This document shows positions 44,453-51,921 of a DNA stretch of 64,000 bases, piece after piece; within the stretch, counting starts at the first letter, position 1, and each line of letters begins with the position of its first letter. This DNA is from Chitinophaga vietnamensis (GTDB taxonomy: Bacteria > Bacteroidota > Bacteroidia > Chitinophagales > Chitinophagaceae). A model generated the notes under the pieces. The model worked only from the letters and a program-made list of their open reading frames with translations, searched no databases and was not told the DNA's origin. Location: assembly GCF_902167635.1 (NCBI RefSeq), contig NZ_CABHMS010000003.1:434001-498000 (forward strand), in the 5' to 3' direction. Position numbers and translations under genes: made by a program.

Positions 44453-45656
44453 AGGATGTACTTTTTACGAGGCTAAAAATAAACAAAACCATTAGAATGC
44501 CACAGGAGATCAGGGCAAAATATCCGAGGGTGTGCAGACTCCTATCGTTCACGCCTGTACGAAAAACACTGTGCAGCTGCGCGCCCGCCACGATTGCGCC
44601 TATATAGCCAAAAGTACGGTAGAGCCCGAAGGAGATGCCTTTCTGCCCGGCCGGCGCAGCTTCATTCAAAGCCGCCTGGTTGGCAATGATATTGGTACCG
44701 ATGGCAAGGCCCAGCCATACGATCACGATCATTAATAAATACAGGGGCGTGCTGCTGTGCAGCCATACGAGGGCCAGACTGCCCGGAATAATGGTGCACA
44801 GCCCCCACAAGGTTTGCCGGGTAGTATTGGCGCTGCGCGATATCACCATGGCCACCACGGCCGAAGTGAGCGACATCGGCAACAGCATCAAACCGGTATT
44901 GGCGGGTTTCACATGGCGCATGGTCTGTATCCATTGCGGCAGCGCATATAACAGCTGATATAATACATAGTTGGTTGCCGCGGTGCGCAGATAAACGAGC
45001 AAGATGCCCGGCCGCTGCCGGAACAATGTGAGCACACCGCCGGTTTCCCCGGGCGGCACGGGAAATAACGTAGAGCCGTTACCGTTATCTTCCGGAATAA
45101 AACGGGAACTGTACAAGCCAGCCAGCACCCAGGGGATATTAATAAAGAAGATGCCTTTCCAGCCCATGTACTGCGAGAGAAGGCCTCCCAGCACAGGCCC
45201 CAGCACCATGCATACCTGGCTGGATACGGCAATAACGCCCAATACATTACCGGGCACGCCCCGCCCTTCGGCGGCATAACGGCGGTGAAGAATGGCCATG
45301 GCAGAAGGGTAGGCAGCAGAAGTGCCCAGGCCCAATATCACTCTCGACACCACCAGCCATCCGAAAGAAGGGGCCGCCATACCAACAACAGCGGCCGCCA
45401 GCACTAACACAAAACCCAGTGTGTTGATACGTTTGGGAGAATATAGATCGGCCAGCCAGCCCATGACTGGCTGTCCGATCATAGCAGTAATATACAGCGG
45501 CGTTACCAACAACGCGCCATCGGCAACATTCCGGGCAAAGGCATTGCAGATGGTGGTGAGGGCAGTGGCCAGCATGGTGGAGTTGAGCGGGTTCATCATA
45601 TTGCCCAACACCAGCGGCGTCATGAAACGCAGGGTAGTGGCTTCCGGACGGCGCAT
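44391..45656 (-). CDS. MFS transporter, DHA2-like
   Basis: 421 residues with about twelve membrane helices. Motif A is seen in GWLADLYSPKRINTLGFVLV, and motif C-like GVIAVSSQVCMVLGPVLGGL, typical of drug:H+ antiporters. The start lies 3 bp after the isochorismatase-like gene; the end overlaps DUF1697 by 62 bases. The three genes thus form an operon, perhaps for processing and export of one compound. The substrate is unknown. Confidence 0.88.
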   Translation of the reverse strand: MRRPEATTLRFMTPLVLGNMMNPLNSTMLATALTTICNAFARNVADGALLVTPLYITAMIGQPVMGWLADLYSPKRINTLGFVLVLAAAVVGMAAPSFGWLVVSRVILGLGTSAAYPSAMAILHRRYAAEGRGVPGNVLGVIAVSSQVCMVLGPVLGGLLSQYMGWKGIFFINIPWVLAGLYSSRFIPEDNGNGSTLFPVPPGETGGVLTLFRQRPGILLVYLRTAATNYVLYQLLYALPQWIQTMRHVKPANTGLMLLPMSLTSAVVAMVISRSANTTRQTLWGLCTIIPGSLALVWLHSSTPLYLLMIVIVWLGLAIGTNIIANQAALNEAAPAGQKGISFGLYRTFGYIGAIVAGAQLHSVFRTGVNDRSLHTLGYFALISCGILMVLFIFSLVKSTSYDDEVHRAVERYQCERAEDH

Positions 45657-45659
45657 GAC

Positions 45660-46238
45660 CTAAAGTTTGGCAATGATATCGGCGGCAGTGCCCAACTCGC
45701 CGAGTTTGGGAAATATAACCTGCATGCTGCTCTCGTGCGCCTGCGCGGAACGGTCTGTGATAGCGTCTGTGGCAAAGCTCACATGGAAGGCGCGCATGTG
45801 CGCATCGCGCGCTGTGCCTTCCACGCCCATGCTGGTGGCTACGCCGCCAAGCACGATCTGCGTGATGCCTTTTGCGCTTAATATTTCCTCGAGAGGGGTC
45901 TTGTAAAAGGCGCTCCAGGCCTGTTTGGTAACATAAATATCGTCCGGCCGAGGGTCCAGCTGGGGCGCTATCTTAACGAAGGAACCATCCTGCATCATCT
46001 GTATCATCTGCGGTGGCAGCGGCTGGCGCGGCTCCTGCGTGCGCGCCTGGACCCAGGGAGCGCCGGCGCTGTTCACACTTACAAATACTACCGGGCGTTG
46101 CTTGCGACGGAATGCGGCCACCAGGGCGGCGGCGCGGTCCAGGATACCTTCAATTGGGTGTAGGGCAGGCAGGCCTAATATCGGCGCCTGCAGGTCTATC
46201 AATACCAGGGCGCTGGTGCTGTCAATTGTGGTGATCAT
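45660..46238 (-). CDS. Isochorismatase-fold protein lacking the catalytic cysteine
   Basis: 192 residues with the isochorismatase-like Rossmann fold. Asp15 (ALVLIDLQAPIL) and Lys105 (YVTKQAWSAF) of the catalytic triad are kept. The third position, normally Cys in a G-V-A-T-x-x-C-V-E context, is Gly138 in GGVATSMGVEGTARDA. The protein is otherwise full length. It may therefore bind rather than cleave, or act by another mechanism. It stands first in an operon with the MFS and DUF1697 genes. Confidence 0.88.
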   Translation of the reverse strand: MITTIDSTSALVLIDLQAPILGLPALHPIEGILDRAAALVAAFRRKQRPVVFVSVNSAGAPWVQARTQEPRQPLPPQMIQMMQDGSFVKIAPQLDPRPDDIYVTKQAWSAFYKTPLEEILSAKGITQIVLGGVATSMGVEGTARDAHMRAFHVSFATDAITDRSAQAHESSMQVIFPKLGELGTAADIIAKL

Positions 46239-46315
46239 CTTGTTATAATTATTTGATAAAGTAAACTACTAAGTTTGCCTTACAAAATTATAACTTCTTT
46301 TTTAGATGAGAAAAT

Positions 46316-46353
46316 AAAAAAGCGGATGTATCTTTTGATACATCCGCTTTTTT
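46316..46353 (-). terminator. Intrinsic terminator after the helicase gene
   Basis: Perfect 17-bp arms, 46316-46332 and 46337-46353, around the loop TTTT, with A-run and T-run ends, so it can work in both directions. It lies 21 bp beyond the helicase stop and ahead of the next operon. Confidence 0.9.
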
Positions 46354-46374
46354 TAAAGGGACCGATTTATATCC

Positions 46375-47706
46375 TTATCTTTTCTTTGGTTTACGCTTTT
46401 TCGGCTTACCATATTTCAGCTGCATCTTTTCTTTATGGCTGATCTTGCGGTTCACCTTTTTATTTTTAGCGAGCTTCTCATGGAAGGCGGGGCCTGCGTC
46501 TTCGCGCTTGGGCGCCTTTACGAGCGTGTTGCGCATATGCACTTTCGGTTGCTCGTCTGCGGTGAGCACATCAGAGATCACCAGGCCTTCCGGCAGCGGG
46601 GCTTCCGGGATATTGTAATTCATCAGCGACTCGATAGCCTCCAATTGCGGTATTTCGGAATCTTTGGTAAGCAGGATGGCGATACCTTTCTTATCAGCAC
46701 GACCGGTACGGCCAATGCGGTGGATATAATTTTCCGGCGCCTCCGGCGTATCGAAGTTGATCACATGGGTTACTTCAGCGATGTCCAGACCTCTCGCGAT
46801 GATATCCGTTGCAATGAGGAAACGGTAAGCGCCGCTCTGGAACTGGTTCACCGTATTGAATCGGTGATTCTGTTCCTTGTTTGAATGGATGATGCCCACC
46901 TTCTCCGGAAAGCGCGCGCTGAGCGGCTCATAGAGGTCGTCGGCCAATTGCTTGGTGCTGGCAAAGATCAAAGTTTTGGTCATGCTCTCATCAGTCGAGA
47001 TAAGCTGTTCCAGCAGATTGATCTTGGTATTGAAGTTCGGCACGCGATAGATGCGCTGGTCGATGTTTTCCAGCGGGGTGCCCGCCGGCGCAGCTTCTAT
47101 GCGTGCAGGATGATTGAAATGCGTGTTGATGAGCTGTTCCACTTCTTCCGTAATAGTAGCGGAAAAGAGGAGGTTCTGCCGGCGCTCGGGCAGCAGATCA
47201 AGTATATTGGTGATCTGTGTGCGGAAGCCCAGGTTCAGCATCTCATCTACCTCATCTATTACCAGCCGCTTGATAGATTTCACTTTCAGTGCGCCGCTGA
47301 GGATAATATCGTATAGGCGTCCGGGTGTGGCCACCAACACGTCTGTTTTATTTTGCACAGCGGCCATCTGCGGGTTCATGTTCACGCCGCCGTAAACGCC
47401 CAGCACTTCCACATTCATATAGGTGGTCAGTTGCTTCACTGCCTCCACCACCTGCACCACCAGCTCGCGGGTAGGCACCATGATCAGTATCTGGGGATGT
47501 TTCTCTTTGGTAAATTTCCACAACCGCAGCAATGGCAGCAGGTAAGCAAAGGTTTTACCGGTACCGGTTTGCGCTATGCCGCACACATCCTGGCCGGACA
47601 TAATCACAGAAAAGGCGCGCTGCTGGATGGTGGTAGGCTGTTGAATGCCCAGGTCGTCCAGCGCATTCAATAAAGGTGTATTCAGATTTAATTCACGAAA
47701 ACTCAT
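46375..47706 (-). CDS. DEAD-box RNA helicase (RhlE-like)
   Basis: About 443 residues from the ATG at 47706 (MSFRELNL); a TTG two codons upstream overlaps the promoter. Motifs: Q motif with TTIQQRAFSVIMSGQDV, Walker A AQTGTGKT, motif II as DEVD in VIDEVDEML (instead of DEAD), SAT in LLFSATI, and HRIGRTGRA. A Lys/Arg-rich tail ends the protein (KYGKPKKRKPKKR) and probably binds RNA. RhlE-type helicases remodel structured RNA in the cytoplasm. The Val in motif II is tolerated in some family members. Confidence 0.95.
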   Translation of the reverse strand: MSFRELNLNTPLLNALDDLGIQQPTTIQQRAFSVIMSGQDVCGIAQTGTGKTFAYLLPLLRLWKFTKEKHPQILIMVPTRELVVQVVEAVKQLTTYMNVEVLGVYGGVNMNPQMAAVQNKTDVLVATPGRLYDIILSGALKVKSIKRLVIDEVDEMLNLGFRTQITNILDLLPERRQNLLFSATITEEVEQLINTHFNHPARIEAAPAGTPLENIDQRIYRVPNFNTKINLLEQLISTDESMTKTLIFASTKQLADDLYEPLSARFPEKVGIIHSNKEQNHRFNTVNQFQSGAYRFLIATDIIARGLDIAEVTHVINFDTPEAPENYIHRIGRTGRADKKGIAILLTKDSEIPQLEAIESLMNYNIPEAPLPEGLVISDVLTADEQPKVHMRNTLVKAPKREDAGPAFHEKLAKNKKVNRKISHKEKMQLKYGKPKKRKPKKR

Positions 47707-47709
47707 ACG

Positions 47710-47717
47710 CAAAGGTA
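47710..47717 (-). promoter_or_regulatory. -7 promoter element for the helicase gene
   Basis: TACCTTTG on the minus strand matches the consensus and ends three bases before the ATG at 47706. If used, the mRNA is leaderless or nearly so. The matching -33 region would lie inside the left arm of palindrome C. Confidence 0.5.
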
Positions 47718-47724
47718 GTTACGA

Positions 47725-47880
47725 ATTACGAATTAAGAATTACGGATTTGTGGGGAGATATTTTGCGGAAGAAGCAATAAGTGAAGCATGTTAAGGCTAC
47801 CGCCCTTGAAGCGCTTCGAGCGCTTCAAGGGCTTCTTCCGCAAATATCTCCCCACAAATCCGTAATTCTTAATTCGTAAT
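47725..47880. repeat. Long palindrome, family 1 arms with shared hairpin core (copy C)
   Basis: The arms 47725-47775 and 47831-47880 pair almost perfectly (about 49 bp, one bulged base). The core hairpin 47802-47832 has 14-bp arms around TCG and is identical to the core in palindrome B at 8085-8115. It lies between two divergent genes (helicase leftward, channel rightward), where no gene ends. Confidence 0.95.
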
Positions 47881-47912
47881 TCATAATTATTTTTACAGCA
47901 TAAATATCTCAT

Positions 47913-48869
47913 ATGGCGCTCCTGAAACACATTAACCCTTTTTCCAAACAGAACAATGATACCGGCTTCGGTGTGAATGCTACCGGCTATGGCGGCCGCT
48001 TCATCAACCGCGATGGCACTTTTAACCTGCGCCGCGAAGGGCGCCCGTTCTGGGACCGTTTCAGCGTATACCACATGCTGCTGTCGCTGCCGGCCTGGCA
48101 ATTCGCCTGTATGATACTGGCCTTTTATTTTTCTATCAACCTGTTCTACACCGGCATCTACTGGCTTATCGGGCCGGAACAGCTGCAAGGGGTGATCGGC
48201 AAAACCACCTGGGAGAAATTCAAAGAGCTGTACTTCTTCAGCACGGAAACCTTTACCACCGTGGGTTACGGACGTGTTAACCCCGTGGGCGACGGCGCCA
48301 ACTTCGTAGCGTCGATCGAAGCCATGACCGGCTTCCTCTCTTTTGCAATCGCCACGGGTCTTATCTACGGGCGTTTTTCCAAACCCCGCGCACACCTGCT
48401 CTTTAGTGAAGACGCCCTCATCGCGCCCTTCAAAGGCGCTACAGCACTGATGTTCCGCGTGGCCTCCTACAAAGAGCATCACACGCTCACAGATGTAACG
48501 ATACAAGTCAATCTCGCCCTGCTCGTGGAAGAAGACGGCAATTTCGTATATCGCTATTATGATCTTCCCCTGGAAAGAAGAAAGGTGGAAAGCCTCTCCA
48601 TGAACTGGACCGTGGTGCATCCTATTAACGAAGAAAGCCCGCTGCTCGGGCTTTCAGAAGAAGATATGAGGAACGCAGACGTGGAAGTATATGTAACGGT
48701 AAGAGGATTCAATGATATCTATTCCAATATCGTGCAGCAACGGACCTCCTATACCTACCACGAGATCCGCCACAACCGCAAGTTTGTACCGATGTACCGC
48801 GAAAGCGATAATGGCCGTACCACCATCCTCGAGCTGGACAAAATCAGTCTCTCCCGGCCCGTGGAATAA
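47913..48869 (+). CDS. Inward-rectifier-type potassium channel (KirBac-like)
   Basis: 318 residues. Two membrane helices (about 62-85 and 130-153) flank a pore loop with the K+ filter Thr116-Val-Gly-Tyr-Gly120. A cytoplasmic C-terminal half (about 160-318) has the Kir beta-sandwich pattern: KPRAHLLFSEDALIAPFKG, then MFRVASYKEHHTLTDV. The length matches bacterial Kir channels. It conducts K+ across the inner membrane. Its promoter must lie in or right beside palindrome C. Confidence 0.93.
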   Translation: MALLKHINPFSKQNNDTGFGVNATGYGGRFINRDGTFNLRREGRPFWDRFSVYHMLLSLPAWQFACMILAFYFSINLFYTGIYWLIGPEQLQGVIGKTTWEKFKELYFFSTETFTTVGYGRVNPVGDGANFVASIEAMTGFLSFAIATGLIYGRFSKPRAHLLFSEDALIAPFKGATALMFRVASYKEHHTLTDVTIQVNLALLVEEDGNFVYRYYDLPLERRKVESLSMNWTVVHPINEESPLLGLSEEDMRNADVEVYVTVRGFNDIYSNIVQQRTSYTYHEIRHNRKFVPMYRESDNGRTTILELDKISLSRPVE

Positions 48870-48872
48870 TCA

Positions 48873-50333
48873 TTAGTGCTGACGGTCCAAACGGCCGTCA
48901 GCACTGATGATCAATAAACCGATATACGTAAATACCCCGTTAATGATCAGCAGCTCCAGTCCGATCTGGAACTGCCCAAAAAATACCGATTGGTATTTAT
49001 CGAGGATAAAGCAGAGGATCGGCGATATCACGCATACCACCGGCACCAGCCGGTCCTTGACCTGCCGCTTCGTAAGTATACCAAATGCAAATAAGCCGAG
49101 CAGCGGACCATAAGTATACGCGGCCACTTTCAGGATCACCCCGATCATGCTCTGGTTATCGATCCATTCAAACACCATCACAAAAAGCAGGAACACGAAA
49201 GCCATACCTAAGTGTATGCGCTGGCGGATGCGTTTCTGTTGCGCCGGCGTCCAGTCTTTCCGGCGCTGCATACCCAGGATATCAATACAGAAAGAAGAGG
49301 TGAGGGCCGTCATGGCGCCATCAGCGCTGGGGAACAGCGCAGAGATGAGCGCAATAATGAAGATCACGGCGATCACCGGCGGCATATGATGAAGCGCCAG
49401 CTCCGGGAAGAGCTTATCACCTTTGGCGGTCACCTGCTGCTGCGCACCGTACAGGTGCAGCAAACCGCCGAGGAAGAGGAACAGCCCGATCACCGCCATC
49501 ATAATGAAGGCCAGCGATACCATATTCTTTTTGGAATCACGCAATGTTTTTACGGAGATGTTCTTTTGCATCATCTCCTGGTCGAGGCCCGTCATCGTGA
49601 TGGTCACGAAAGCCCCGGCCAGTATCTGTTTCACGAAGAACAGGCTGCTGTTGGGATCTGTCACAAATATTTTGGTGAGGCCCTTTTCCTGCATCGCGCT
49701 GATGCTCTCGCCAAAGCTGAGATGCATGGTATGCAGGATATAAAATACACAGATCACCAGCCCGGCCAGCATACAGGTGGTCTGTAACGTGTCCGTATAT
49801 ACGATTGTTTTTACGCCGCCCTCGTAGGTATACACGAGGATCATCAGGAGGATGATCAGGGTGGTGACTACAAACGGCACATGAAAATTCTGGAGGATCG
49901 CTTCCTGTAATATTCTCACCACGAGGAACAGCCTGGCAGTGGCGCCCAGCGTGCGGGAGAGGATAAAGAAAGAGGCGCCCGTTTTGTAGGAGGTCATCCC
50001 GAAACGGGTGTTGAGATAATTATAGATAGAGGTTAATTGCAAACGGTAATACAATGGTATCAGCACAAAAGCAATGGTGAGATAACCGATACAATATCCC
50101 AGGGTGATCTGGAAATACGTAAAGGCCTTGGTGCCTACGTCGCCTGGAACGCTTACAAAGGTAACGCCGCTCAAAGAAGTACCGATCATCCCGAAGGCAA
50201 CCAGCATCCAGTTACTGTTACGGTTGCCAATGAAAAAGGACTCATTGTTGGCATTGCGGCCGGTGTACCAGGCCACTATCAGCAGTATGACAAAATAGGC
50301 GACTACAAATGAAAATAACAAGGCTGGCGACAT
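48873..50333 (-). CDS. Sodium:solute symporter (SSS family)
   Basis: 486 residues with about thirteen membrane helices. The opening segment NESFFIGNRNSNWMLVAFGM and TSLSGVTFVSVPGDVG matches the SSS family; the later helices contain FPSADGAMTALTSSF, with Ser and Asp as in the sodium site. It imports a solute with Na+. The substrate cannot be predicted. The stop is 3 bp from the end of the channel gene. Confidence 0.9.
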   Translation of the reverse strand: MSPALLFSFVVAYFVILLIVAWYTGRNANNESFFIGNRNSNWMLVAFGMIGTSLSGVTFVSVPGDVGTKAFTYFQITLGYCIGYLTIAFVLIPLYYRLQLTSIYNYLNTRFGMTSYKTGASFFILSRTLGATARLFLVVRILQEAILQNFHVPFVVTTLIILLMILVYTYEGGVKTIVYTDTLQTTCMLAGLVICVFYILHTMHLSFGESISAMQEKGLTKIFVTDPNSSLFFVKQILAGAFVTITMTGLDQEMMQKNISVKTLRDSKKNMVSLAFIMMAVIGLFLFLGGLLHLYGAQQQVTAKGDKLFPELALHHMPPVIAVIFIIALISALFPSADGAMTALTSSFCIDILGMQRRKDWTPAQQKRIRQRIHLGMAFVFLLFVMVFEWIDNQSMIGVILKVAAYTYGPLLGLFAFGILTKRQVKDRLVPVVCVISPILCFILDKYQSVFFGQFQIGLELLIINGVFTYIGLLIISADGRLDRQH

Positions 50334-50423
50334 ATATCCAATTTAATGAAGCACCAAATATATGGAATAGGATTTATCTTTTCTATCATTCTTCCCGCCA
50401 GTAAAGTATTTGCTGTGGTCAAA

Positions 50424-50434
50424 CAAATAATTTG
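50424..50434 (+). promoter_or_regulatory. Inverted repeat upstream of the MarR-GNAT gene, candidate operator
   Basis: CAAATAATTTG is a perfect inverted repeat around a central A. It lies about 46 bases before the ATG at 50480 between two GTCAAA direct repeats, close to where a promoter is expected. MarR proteins often bind such sites at their own promoter. Confidence 0.4.
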
Positions 50435-50479
50435 CTTTTGTCAAATTATATTACAATTTTTGTTGATAAACAAATACCT

Positions 50480-51415
50480 ATGAATTCCTTTCACGATGTG
50501 GCGGGAGAGATCCACCATTTCAACCGGTTTTATGCGGAGGTAGCCGAACGGCTGGATGATCATCTTGCCTCCGTTAAATTATCACTGACAGAAATGCGGG
50601 TGTTGAAAGAATTATCGGCCATTGAAAAGTGTACGGCGGGTCAACTGGCGGCTGCCACCCGTACCGATGGCGGGTACCTTACCCGTGTAACGCGGGCGAT
50701 GGAAAAACAAGGGTTGATCTCACGGCAGCAATCACGGATGGATGCGCGCAGCTTCTTTTTACAGATCACAGCGGAAGGGCGGCAGCAACTGGCCATCGCG
50801 GAACAGGCCACCGGCGCCGGCATACGCCGCCTGCTGGAGCCCTTGCCCGAACCAAAGCAACAACAGCTGGCTGCCTCCATGAAAGCCGTGAGACAATTGC
50901 TCTCGCCGGAAACGGCCGCCCTGCCTGAAGTACACTTCCGTTACCAGTTGCAACCCGGCGATGCCGGTTTCCTGATCCATCTGCATGGATCGCTCTATGC
51001 CGCTGAAACCGGCTACAATCTTGCCTTTGAAACAGATACCTGCAAAACGGTACATGAGTTCCTGTCGAGCTATTCCCCCGCGAAAGACCGTATCATCCTG
51101 GCAGTAGCCGAAGGTCGTATAGTCGGCACCGTAGCCGTGCTGGCATCCTCGCGCCACCTGGCGCAGCTGAAGTGGCTGCTGGTACATCCCGATTTCCGGG
51201 GACAGGGACTGGGCAAACGTTTGCTGTCGGAAGCCATCTCTTTCTGTAAAGAAAAAAACTACCAGCATATCTATCTCATGACCACCAGCCTGCAAGCCAG
51301 GGCCATCGCGCTGTACAAACAGGCGGGCTTCCGCCGCAGCGGCGAAAAGTATATGCAGTTATGGGGACAGCAGCTCTATGAGCAGCGTTATGATATGGAT
51401 CTCAGCGGCGCTTAA
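50480..51415 (+). CDS. MarR-type regulator fused to a GNAT acetyltransferase
   Basis: About 311 residues from the ATG at 50480; a TTG-initiated frame from 50432 is unlikely. The N-terminal 145 residues are a MarR winged helix (LTEMRVLKELSAIEKCTAGQ, then RTDGGYLTRVTRAMEKQG). The C-terminal 150 are a GNAT domain (LKWLLVHPDFRGQGLGKRLL, then AIALYKQAGF). Such fusions are known in many bacteria. The acetyl acceptor is unknown; the pair suggests one protein that senses and modifies a small amine. The stop overlaps the convergent DinB stop. Confidence 0.9.
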   Translation: MNSFHDVAGEIHHFNRFYAEVAERLDDHLASVKLSLTEMRVLKELSAIEKCTAGQLAAATRTDGGYLTRVTRAMEKQGLISRQQSRMDARSFFLQITAEGRQQLAIAEQATGAGIRRLLEPLPEPKQQQLAASMKAVRQLLSPETAALPEVHFRYQLQPGDAGFLIHLHGSLYAAETGYNLAFETDTCKTVHEFLSSYSPAKDRIILAVAEGRIVGTVAVLASSRHLAQLKWLLVHPDFRGQGLGKRLLSEAISFCKEKNYQHIYLMTTSLQARAIALYKQAGFRRSGEKYMQLWGQQLYEQRYDMDLSGA

Positions 51416-51870
51416 TAATATTTATGCAATAGCACGATCTGACCGAGATGATAGGCATCATGCTCGCAAAGGCCCTGCAGGTAATAGATCGCGCGGTTAT
51501 CGGTGCCGGGGAAGGTCTCGAACAGCTTATCCTCCGGGAATTTCCGGATGGTGTCTGTCACCGTTTTAAAAGAGTGATCCAGGCGGTGCAACGTAGCCTT
51601 CCAGTTCTCCTCTCCATGATTATCGGGCATGTAGAAATCCGGCAGGTCGCCATCCTGCTCCGGCGCCTCATTATAAATATAGCGCTGCACGCGCTGATGC
51701 CAGTAAACAACATGGTTCACGATCTGCCAGATACAATTCGACCCTTTGACGCGTTGCACAGCCTGGAAGGAATTAATACGCGTGAGATGCTCCTTGTAAG
51801 TCACGCCGATCCAGGGCTCCCCGTTATAAAGACTTTCCAGTGAATCAGCGATATGGTTTGTAAATGACAT
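51412..51870 (-). CDS. DinB-family protein
   Basis: 152 residues of a four-helix bundle. Conserved His residues appear in VNHVVYWHQRVQ and near the end in CEHDAYHLGQIVLL, as in the DinB/YfiT metal-binding site. Members include thiol-transferases (mycothiol- or bacillithiol-dependent) and uncharacterised DNA-damage-related proteins. The Bacteroidota members have no assigned reaction. Its stop overlaps that of the convergent MarR-GNAT gene. Confidence 0.9.
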   Translation of the reverse strand: MSFTNHIADSLESLYNGEPWIGVTYKEHLTRINSFQAVQRVKGSNCIWQIVNHVVYWHQRVQRYIYNEAPEQDGDLPDFYMPDNHGEENWKATLHRLDHSFKTVTDTIRKFPEDKLFETFPGTDNRAIYYLQGLCEHDAYHLGQIVLLHKYY

Positions 51871-51921
51871 AAATTGAGGTTTGGAATTACGTTATTCGTA
51901 ATTTACAAAATAAACATCGTT

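Noticed and set aside
46316-46353. Hairpin considered as a further member of the long palindrome families
   Set aside because: It has a 17-bp stem with A/T-run ends and no shared units. It is an ordinary intrinsic terminator after the helicase gene.
47733-48620. Open frame of 295 codons on the minus strand
   Set aside because: It starts within palindrome C and is antisense to the Kir-type channel gene; its tail is translated repeat.
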